Source of the DNA: Methanobacteriota archaeon
Lineage (GTDB): Archaea > Thermoplasmatota > Poseidoniia > Poseidoniales > Poseidoniaceae
Direction of reading: 5' to 3'
Assembly: GCA_002727515.1 (NCBI GenBank)
Contig: PBXF01000040.1
Coordinates: forward strand, 1 to 20,964
DNA length: 20,964 nucleotides
Position 1 is the first letter of the stretch. Every line of letters begins with the position of its first letter. Made by a program: the position numbers and the translations under genes. Below, one piece after another: positions 14,582 to 20,964 of this stretch. A model generated the notes under the pieces. It did no database searches. It was given only the letters and a program-made list of their open reading frames with translations, and had not been told where the DNA came from.

Positions 14582-15739
14582 ATGATTCAACGTGACGAAA
14601 TCGCAGGAATAATCGAGGATTACGAACGCCTCAAATTAAGAATTGGGATGACTGCAAGCCATTCTGCTCTTGATATTTGTGATGGAGCAATTGAAGAAGG
14701 ATTCCCGACAGTGGCATATGCGCAAAAAGGAAGAGAAAAAACATACTCTGAATATTTCAAGACACAAAGGACTACTTCTGGAAGAGTTAGAAGAGGCATG
14801 GTTGACAAAACTATAGTTTTGGATTCATTCAATGATGTACTAAAACCGACTATGCAAGAAGAAATGCGAAAGCGCAATGTAATTTATATTCCAAATAGGT
14901 CATTCACATCTTATTCTAAGATCGATGATATCGAGAACAATTTCAAGGTTCCAATGTTCGGCTCCAGAAACATGTTGCGAATGGAAGAAAGAACTGAAGA
15001 CCAAGATTACTACTGGATTCTAGATAAGGCAGGATTACCATATCCAGAAGCAATTGAAGACCCTCAAGACATTGATTGTTTGGTGATTGTCAAGTTACAT
15101 CATGCTCAGAAAAAACTAGAACGTGGATTTTTCACTTGTGCATCGTATGAAGAGTATCTAGAGAAGAGTAGTTCATTGCTTAAAGAAGGCATTATTGATC
15201 AAACTTCCTTGGATGGAGCAAGAATTGAACGTTATGTAATAGGACCTGTATTCAATCTAAATTTCTTTTATTCACCACTTGAAGAAGATATGCCAAAATT
15301 GGAGTTATTAGGAGTAGACTGGAGATTTGAATCATCACTTGATGGTCACGTCCGACTCCCAGCACCTCAACAAATGACAATGCCAGTTCATCAGCAGATA
15401 CCGGAGATGACCGTTGTAGGACATAATACTGCAACAATAAGAGAGTCTCTATTGGAGAAAGCATTCGAACTTGGAGAGAAATTCATTACAGCCTCAAAAG
15501 AGCATTATGACCCAGGAATCATAGGTCCTTTCTGTCTTCAAACCTGCATTGATAAAGACATGAACTACTCAATTTACGACGTCGCACCTAGATTAGGTGG
15601 AGGTACGAACGTACATGTCTCAGTAGGACATCCTTACGGAAATGCTACTTGGAGAAAACCTGTATCTTCTGGAAGAAGAATCGCTATGGAAATACGCAGA
15701 GCTGCAGAGCAGGACAGACTTCTTGAAGTATTAACTTGA
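14582..15739 (+). CDS. purP: FAICAR synthetase-like ATP-grasp enzyme (PurP family)
   Basis: PurP makes FAICAR from AICAR, formate and ATP in archaeal purine synthesis. The ATG at 14582 gives 385 residues and the family N-terminus MIQRDEIAGIIEDY...ASHSAL; GGGG lies seven bases upstream. A TTG at 14531 would add 17 unconserved residues and overlap the previous gene. Conserved parts include PNRSFTSY (104-111), VPMFGSRN (123-130), FNLNFFYSPL (214-223), LGVDWRFESSLDG (233-245), GPFCLQTCID (305-314) and YDVAPRLGGGTNVH (322-335). The ATP-grasp loop is unusual: the usual PGA(K/R)GG(R/K)GYF reads HHAQKKLERGFF (163-174). It could therefore be a PurP paralogue with another substrate. Followed by the symporter gene after 10 bp. 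Confidence 0.85.
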   Translation: MIQRDEIAGIIEDYERLKLRIGMTASHSALDICDGAIEEGFPTVAYAQKGREKTYSEYFKTQRTTSGRVRRGMVDKTIVLDSFNDVLKPTMQEEMRKRNVIYIPNRSFTSYSKIDDIENNFKVPMFGSRNMLRMEERTEDQDYYWILDKAGLPYPEAIEDPQDIDCLVIVKLHHAQKKLERGFFTCASYEEYLEKSSSLLKEGIIDQTSLDGARIERYVIGPVFNLNFFYSPLEEDMPKLELLGVDWRFESSLDGHVRLPAPQQMTMPVHQQIPEMTVVGHNTATIRESLLEKAFELGEKFITASKEHYDPGIIGPFCLQTCIDKDMNYSIYDVAPRLGGGTNVHVSVGHPYGNATWRKPVSSGRRIAMEIRRAAEQDRLLEVLT

Positions 15740-15749
15740 GGATGGTATA

Positions 15750-17792
15750 ATGTCAGAAGAGATTTGGGTAATTATCTCATTTCTCGTTTTCATGCTCCTT
15801 TTTGCAGGAGTAGGCATGGCAAGTATCCGTGTAAAAAAGGATACGACTGACGATTACTTGGTTGCTGGAAGAGGAATGCATCCTGCTTTAGCCGCTCTAT
15901 CCGCTGTTTCAACATGGAACTCAGGTTACATGTTCATCGGATTCATTGGATTCATGTGGCTAATGGGATATTCTGCAATTTGGATTTCAATAATCTCAAC
16001 GATTGGACAACTAGTTGCGTGGATTTGGTTATACAAGTACATACAAAATGAAGGAAATGAAAGAAATATCCGCTCACTTTCCTCATTGGTTGCAAATGTC
16101 AAGGGTGCCCCAGAGGCAAAAATGGCTGCAATCTGTTCTGTAGCATTCTTACTAATCTATGCTGGAGCCCAATTATCAAGCGGAGGAAAAGCACTTTTCG
16201 CAATGCTTGATTGGGCGGAATGGATTGGAATAATCATTGGATTCGTTCTTGTTGTAGCGTATTGTTACGCAGGAGGAATTCGTGCATCAATATGGACAGA
16301 CGCTGCACAATCTTGTGTCATGATTGTGGGTTCAACATTACTCTGCTATGTTGCGCTTACTGAGGTTGGATGGTTCTCTGGACTTCACTCCTCTTTGAAT
16401 AGCATTGACCCTGCTCTAACATCAATCACTCCTCCAGATTTAGAACTAGGATTCAGCATGTGGGTTTTTGCTTTCTTCCTCGGAGGATTAGGAGTAGCGG
16501 GACAGCCACAGGTTGTTTCTCGAATTATGACCCTTGAATCGGAAGAAGACCGCAAGCAGGCCTGTATCTGGTTCTTCGTTTGGCAAACTCCATTTCTTGC
16601 ATTAATGATCATAATTGGTCTTGCATCAAGGGTTATATTCCCCGAATCTGGTAGTTTCGACCCAGAATTAGCACTGCCTCTTCTAGCTATGGATGTGCTT
16701 GGGCCATTTTGGGTTGGTCTAATTTTAGCATCAATTTTCGCTGCTACTATGTCTACTGCTGACTCACAGGTTCTAGCATGTACCGCTGCGATAACAGACG
16801 ACCTTTTTCCTGAATGGTCAACAGACCATAAGAAGACAAAAATTACTACCATGGTGATGGCTTTTGTAGCAACATGCTTGTCTCTTGGGGCATACTTTTC
16901 AGGAAACAACTCTGTGTTTTCACTCGTCGTTTTAGCAGTTTATGGATTAGGTGGAATGTTCATTCCGCTAATTATTGTAAGAATGTCTGGATTCAAGCCA
17001 AGTTCGCAACACTCTATGGTAATGATGACATCAGCACTCGTCGCTGTGATTACTTGGAGAATTCTCGGACTCAATGTTCACATCTTTGAATCTGTACCAG
17101 GTATGGGTGCAGCATTCATAGCTCATTTTATCATGGTCTTTTCAAAACAAGACCCATGGCTTGAAAAATTACCCTCGCAAGATAAAATGGTTGCAATCGG
17201 AGTTGGAATCTTGCTCCTTATTATCCCTCTTGAATACTACTATGCAAACAATGCGCCTACATCTATGAGTTCTTCGGAACCAGAACCTGATTCAATGTGG
17301 AAATTAACTATTGAAGGTGAATACATTTGGACTGAGGAAACTATTTTCATACCTGATGGAACAACAGAAACCTTCTATTTTGATGTACCATATGATGCAG
17401 TTGGAATAGATTTCACACTAAACTATTCTGAAAGTAATGAAGGAGGAGTGTTCACAACATGCGATGATATCCAAACCAGTCACGACATTTCAGAATTATC
17501 ATCAGAATTCAATAATGGACCCGGACTTAATGATTTGTCAGGTAAATTATGTGGAACTAATGATCTTGGCACCCTGGCAACTTATCCTAACTTTGCCGAA
17601 AATGATACTTATGAGAACCATATGAAGAATATAGAAAGACTCCAAGTTGAAAAACAAGATAGTAGTTTAGCATTTAACATTCAAATCGATGCAGATACAG
17701 GAACTCCTTTGAATGGAGACAACGGAGAAGAAATCTCGATTTCTTACATGTATTTTAGATACGTATCTCACAATTTAACTCAGATTAAATGA
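15750..17792 (+). CDS. Sodium:solute symporter (SSS/SLC5 family) with extra C-terminal domain
   Basis: Secondary transporter of the PutP/SGLT (LeuT-fold) family, driving uptake of a small solute with sodium. About 14 hydrophobic segments fill residues 4-500; landmarks are DDYLVAGRGM (34-43), ALSAVSTWNSGYMF in the unwound first core helix, YCYAGGIRASIWTDA, GVAGQPQVVSRIM, and FAATMSTADSQ, whose Ser/Thr residues belong to the sodium site. The solute cannot be read; proline-type symporters are nearest by motif. Residues about 505-680 are hydrophilic and beta-rich with two cysteines (TTCDD, LCGTND) and N-x-S/T sites, an addition not found in usual family members and probably outside the cell if the helix count is even. 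SD GAGG lies eight bases before the ATG. The stop overlaps the convergent gene by 18 bp. Confidence 0.9.
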   Translation: MSEEIWVIISFLVFMLLFAGVGMASIRVKKDTTDDYLVAGRGMHPALAALSAVSTWNSGYMFIGFIGFMWLMGYSAIWISIISTIGQLVAWIWLYKYIQNEGNERNIRSLSSLVANVKGAPEAKMAAICSVAFLLIYAGAQLSSGGKALFAMLDWAEWIGIIIGFVLVVAYCYAGGIRASIWTDAAQSCVMIVGSTLLCYVALTEVGWFSGLHSSLNSIDPALTSITPPDLELGFSMWVFAFFLGGLGVAGQPQVVSRIMTLESEEDRKQACIWFFVWQTPFLALMIIIGLASRVIFPESGSFDPELALPLLAMDVLGPFWVGLILASIFAATMSTADSQVLACTAAITDDLFPEWSTDHKKTKITTMVMAFVATCLSLGAYFSGNNSVFSLVVLAVYGLGGMFIPLIIVRMSGFKPSSQHSMVMMTSALVAVITWRILGLNVHIFESVPGMGAAFIAHFIMVFSKQDPWLEKLPSQDKMVAIGVGILLLIIPLEYYYANNAPTSMSSSEPEPDSMWKLTIEGEYIWTEETIFIPDGTTETFYFDVPYDAVGIDFTLNYSESNEGGVFTTCDDIQTSHDISELSSEFNNGPGLNDLSGKLCGTNDLGTLATYPNFAENDTYENHMKNIERLQVEKQDSSLAFNIQIDADTGTPLNGDNGEEISISYMYFRYVSHNLTQIK

Positions 17793-18578
17793 CATCCCTT
17801 CTTTGCCAACCTTCCAACCTAATTCGGTTACTGGAGTATCATCTCTGCACAACGGATTAGTGTGATTTAGATGAATAAATACTACTTCGCCATCTCCTTC
17901 TCTTCGCTCACCTAACATCTGGAGCGTTTGCTCGACCGGAGGATGTGGAACTTTGCTTTGGTCCCGATGTTTGAGTTCATCTGCACTGTAGAATGTTCCA
18001 TCGATTAGAGCGATGTCTACTTCAAAATGATTCAACCATGCTCGCAAGTCATGACCTCTCAATGTTTCCTGCCATGTGTCGTGGTCTGGCAAAAATAAGA
18101 GCGTTTTTTCTGATTTTATCAAATATGCGTGCATATCTGATAATTCCGAGCGATGTGGAACCTCTATTGCTTCTACAGTTACACCTGGAAACTGAATAAG
18201 AGACGCCGTTCTGGGAAGAAACACACCATCTGATAATAGCAGTGACCAATGTGGTGTTTTTTCTATCAAATCGAGCATCTTTTTTGAACAGTGAAGTGGG
18301 ATTCCTTTTGCGTTCATTGTTTCTTTACCGAACAAACCTAATCCGTCAACATGCCCAAAGTGTGCGTGTGTTAGAAAAAGTGAATCGATATTTCTTACAC
18401 CCCAAATTCGTAATTGGTCACCTAATGCTCTAGTGGCTTCAAACAGGTGATTTCCACCTTCTGAATCTGTCAAACCGATTGATACAGGGTGGCGTTTTTC
18501 TAAGTCTAGACAACAATCACAACCAACTTGAGGAACTCCCCCGTCTTGAGCTGAGCCAAGTAGGGTAACGGTTACCAT
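17775..18578 (-). CDS. PqqB-like metallo-beta-lactamase-fold hydrolase
   Basis: A 267-residue protein with the N-terminal LLGSAQDGGVPQVGCDCC (6-23) typical of PqqB and its relatives, where cysteines bind a structural zinc. The metal motif is THAHFGHVDGL (70-80): H71, H73 and H76 are present but the Asp before H76 is Gly. LFLPDHDTW (161-169), LIDGTFY (191-197), HPPVEQ (212-217) and FIHLNHTNPL (234-243) complete the family pattern. No other PQQ genes (pqqA, C, D, E) are in the window, so a role in PQQ synthesis is unlikely; it is better called an uncharacterised MBL-fold hydrolase of the HAHxGH subgroup. SD GAGG lies six bases before the ATG. Only nine bases separate it from the upstream surface-protein gene, so both are probably co-transcribed. 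Confidence 0.85.
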   Translation of the reverse strand: MVTVTLLGSAQDGGVPQVGCDCCLDLEKRHPVSIGLTDSEGGNHLFEATRALGDQLRIWGVRNIDSLFLTHAHFGHVDGLGLFGKETMNAKGIPLHCSKKMLDLIEKTPHWSLLLSDGVFLPRTASLIQFPGVTVEAIEVPHRSELSDMHAYLIKSEKTLLFLPDHDTWQETLRGHDLRAWLNHFEVDIALIDGTFYSADELKHRDQSKVPHPPVEQTLQMLGERREGDGEVVFIHLNHTNPLCRDDTPVTELGWKVGKEGMSFNLS

Positions 18579-18587
18579 TTGGAATCC

Positions 18588-20964
18588 TCAAATCTTCCTA
18601 ATCCATTGTCTGGACGTTGGATCTCGCATGTACCATGCTCCACTAGCAGCAGGATATTCTAACCATTCGTTTCCATCTGAACGCATGGTACCAACATCAT
18701 ACATAGTTGGCGCTGAAGGTGTTGTAGCAACCATTGGATTCCCTGGCAACTGATTAAGTTGAGGTGACTGTACCTGTGGGGAAACCACAGGTTGTTGGTA
18801 TGTCATTTGAGTTGTTTGCTGATAAAGCCCTTGATTGCTTTGCATTACCATCTCAGAGTTAGCAATTTGTTGCGTATTCCAATCTTTCTCATCTTCTTTT
18901 GCGCTTAATCTAGAAAGAATCAGACCGACTGCAAGTATGACTACAATCACACCAATTCCAATGCCGCCATATACCATCACTGAACTACCGGCTTCTTCGA
19001 TAATTTCCTCACAACCATTATCTTTGGAACCATTTTCTGTTGAGACTCCTACAATTTCAGGACATAGGTCTCCATTTTTGCCGTTTGGATTATCTCCAAA
19101 TCCATCTCCGTCTGTGTCGTTAACTTGTGTTGGATCATTAGGGAAAACATCGATACTATCAGCCCAACCATCGTTATCACTGTCAATACAACCTAATATT
19201 CCTCCTTTGTATGAATATCCCTTTTCGTTTGGACACGAATCAGGCTCGTTTCCTAGAGGGTTATCTCCATACTGGTCACCATCTGAGTTTTGCCATTGAG
19301 TAGGATCAATTGGATTCCAATCTGAACCTGTTTCTGGGTCACCCCATCCATCGCCATCAAAGTCCGGACAACCTTGTACATCTTCTGTAGAATTTCCACG
19401 GAATAGCGGACATGCATCTTTACCATCGGCCACTCCATCTAAATCTGAATCCAGGTATTCATCTGCATCAAATGGGAAAGCGTCCATGAAATTAGCCCAA
19501 CCATCTCCGTCTGTATCAGGGCAACCGAAGATATCTTCCTTCCAAGATTCTCCATATTGTGCTGGACAAGCATCTTGATCTCTTGCAAATTGAATATATT
19601 CGCCAGGCCAGGTCGAATCTCTGTCATACCATGATAAATTCCCATAGTTATCACCTAAACCATCCTCATCATAATCAGACCATTGTGTGCTTTCTAACGG
19701 GAATGCGTCTGCTCCGTCTTCAGCGGTCCAAGAACTATCTGGAGAGGAGTATCCATCATTATCAGGGTCTGGACAACCATATCTGTCAACTACAGAGGAA
19801 CCTGGAATGTCGATGCAAGCATCTGGATTATATCCGTCTTGATTATCTCCAAATCCATCTCCATCTTGATCGCTCCACTGCGTCTTCTCGTCAGGTAAAT
19901 CGTCATCTTGGTCAGCCCACCCGTCGCCATCAGAATCAGGACAACCAATTGTACCTCCCATACTGGAATTTCCATATGAATTAGGACATGAATCATCTGT
20001 GTTAGCCCAACCGTCTTCATCATTGTCAACGCAGCCTTTCAGACCCAGAGTAGACGTACCTGCAACCTTGTTACAATCATCGGAAGAATCTGTGAAGTTA
20101 TCACCATCATCATCATTGTCTTCATCAGCATCTCTGCATCCATCTTGGTCAATATCATTATCTGAAGTAGAAGTCCACCAATTCCTAGGTGGTGCATAAC
20201 TACTCAGACATCCATCATTCGCATCTTCTATGCCGTCGTTATCATCATCATTGTCTTCGGTTGCATCTTTGCAACCATCGTTATCGAAATCTGTTGTTGA
20301 ATTACTTGTCCAGTTCCAAGCACCTCCCCGAGGACAATCGTCCCCAGAGTTATCTGTAATTCCATCATTATCATCATCATAATCGCACTCATCACCATCG
20401 CCATCCAAATCGCTGTCAATTTGAAGTGGGTTGTTGGTATTAGGACAATTATCTGTTAGGTCGTTTACGCCATCGCTATCTGCATCTGCATTATTTGCTG
20501 GGTCAACCACCCAAACAAACAGGTCGAGACCAAATGTACTAGATATTGACTTAGTGCCCTTGTTTATTGTACCTTGGAATGAACCAAATGCTGAATAATT
20601 TCCTGTCGAATTTACTGCGACCCCTCCAAACAAATCATCTGAAGAACCCCCAATGGTTTCAACCCAATCCCAATTACCAGAATTATCGATCTGAGCCATG
20701 AAACCATCTTGTCCGCCTGTTGAAGTAATGTATTTTCCTCCAAAAGAGGTTGTACCGGAGTAGACACCTCCAACTACCAAATCTCCTGAATCGCTGGCTG
20801 CAATTGAGTGACCCCATTCTGTAGCACTGCTGGAACCAACTGAAACTATCCAATCAAATCCAGTTTGAGGTGACATTTTGACAACGAATATATCTCCGTC
20901 GTTACCTGAAGTCGAAACTGTTTTTTGCCCACCGAGGTTTATGGTGCCAACAAAGACTCCAGTT
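18588..20964 (-). CDS. Membrane-anchored surface protein with beta-propeller-like and thrombospondin type 3 repeats, 5' end outside window
   Basis: The frame is open to the right edge (791 residues seen); the ATG at 20876 is internal, since [20 protein letters not shown] upstream of it continues the same repeat. The first ~170 residues are propeller-like repeats (G-x-F-x-[35 protein letters not shown]). Next come about 14 Asp-rich, calcium-binding thrombospondin type 3 units such as [15 protein letters not shown], with paired cysteines. A transmembrane helix ([22 protein letters not shown]) near 18912-18985 is followed by a Gln-rich cytoplasmic tail and a C-terminal module [20 protein letters not shown]...QWIRK that resembles a WW domain in its Trp/Tyr spacing. 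Proteins of this layout are common in marine Thermoplasmatota. Role in adhesion or calcium-dependent surface assembly is inferred. Stop is nine bases before the MBL-fold gene. Confidence 0.85.
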   Translation of the reverse strand, partial: TGVFVGTINLGGQKTVSTSGNDGDIFVVKMSPQTGFDWIVSVGSSSATEWGHSIAASDSGDLVVGGVYSGTTSFGGKYITSTGGQDGFMAQIDNSGNWDWVETIGGSSDDLFGGVAVNSTGNYSAFGSFQGTINKGTKSISSTFGLDLFVWVVDPANNADADSDGVNDLTDNCPNTNNPLQIDSDLDGDGDECDYDDDNDGITDNSGDDCPRGGAWNWTSNSTTDFDNDGCKDATEDNDDDNDGIEDANDGCLSSYAPPRNWWTSTSDNDIDQDGCRDADEDNDDDGDNFTDSSDDCNKVAGTSTLGLKGCVDNDEDGWANTDDSCPNSYGNSSMGGTIGCPDSDGDGWADQDDDLPDEKTQWSDQDGDGFGDNQDGYNPDACIDIPGSSVVDRYGCPDPDNDGYSSPDSSWTAEDGADAFPLESTQWSDYDEDGLGDNYGNLSWYDRDSTWPGEYIQFARDQDACPAQYGESWKEDIFGCPDTDGDGWANFMDAFPFDADEYLDSDLDGVADGKDACPLFRGNSTEDVQGCPDFDGDGWGDPETGSDWNPIDPTQWQNSDGDQYGDNPLGNEPDSCPNEKGYSYKGGILGCIDSDNDGWADSIDVFPNDPTQVNDTDGDGFGDNPNGKNGDLCPEIVGVSTENGSKDNGCEEIIEEAGSSVMVYGGIGIGVIVVILAVGLILSRLSAKEDEKDWNTQQIANSEMVMQSNQGLYQQTTQMTYQQPVVSPQVQSPQLNQLPGNPMVATTPSAPTMYDVGTMRSDGNEWLEYPAASGAWYMRDPTSRQWIRKI

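Noticed and set aside
16385..16909. Long open frame (174 codons) opposite the symporter gene
   Set aside because: It is antisense to conserved transporter motifs, has low-complexity composition and no family features.
17775..18578. True PqqB of a PQQ biosynthesis operon
   Set aside because: No pqqA, pqqC, pqqD or pqqE nearby, and the HAHxGH motif marks a broader uncharacterised subgroup; kept as PqqB-like only.
18835..19299. Open frame of 154 codons opposite the thrombospondin-repeat gene, Ser/Pro rich
   Set aside because: It is the reverse reading of regular Asp-rich repeats, which keeps the opposite strand free of stops by composition.

Overview
The window is archaeal and most resembles an uncultured marine euryarchaeon of the Thermoplasmatota (Marine Group II/III, 'Poseidoniales'-like). 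The grounds are an archaeal/eukaryotic-type ribosomal protein eS1, an archaeal PurP-type FAICAR synthetase, a PdxS with the insertion known from methanogen PdxS, a dsRBD-fold exosome-associated protein (COG1325 type), Shine-Dalgarno motifs of the GAGG/GGTG kind, low GC, and large secreted proteins with thrombospondin type 3 repeats and one C-terminal membrane anchor. The taxon is an inference; there is no rRNA gene in the window.

Layout. Positions 1-9766 are read on the minus strand, as several short transcription units (right to left): a secreted membrane-anchored protein with two cytoplasmic zinc ribbons, a DtxR-type metalloregulator and a membrane protein of unknown function; a coiled-coil protein and an NDP-sugar pyrophosphorylase; a small helical protein and a COG1325-like RNA-binding protein; a seven-iron ferredoxin and PdxS; and ribosomal protein eS1, cut by the left edge inside a repetitive acidic tail. 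A divergent promoter region near 9767-9863 holds a perfect 20-bp palindrome. Positions 9864-17792 are a plus-strand array: coiled-coil protein, a Cid1/TUTase-like terminal nucleotidyltransferase fused to coiled coils, GNAT acetyltransferase, Roadblock-like protein, another coiled-coil protein, PurP and a sodium:solute symporter with an extra C-terminal domain. The last two genes are again on the minus strand: a PqqB-like metallo-beta-lactamase-fold protein, and a thrombospondin-type-3 surface protein running off the right edge.

The most interesting item is the gene at 10682-12751. Its first ~350 residues match the eukaryotic non-canonical poly(A)/poly(U) polymerase family (Cid1, Trf4, TUT4/7) along the whole catalytic core and the PAP-associated domain. 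It has the G-S motif, all three catalytic aspartates, and a histidine at the place that favours UTP in Cid1. It is fused to long coiled coils and a basic tail, and its start codon overlaps the stop of a coiled-coil gene. Two other coiled-coil genes in the window (4128-5138, 13663-14538) look related to that partner, and one of them shares the basic tail motif of the polymerase. I infer an archaeal RNA 3'-tailing enzyme working with a family of coiled-coil, probably RNP-associated, proteins. No stretch longer than about 100 bases lacks a gene, and I see no tRNA, rRNA, CRISPR array or insertion sequence.
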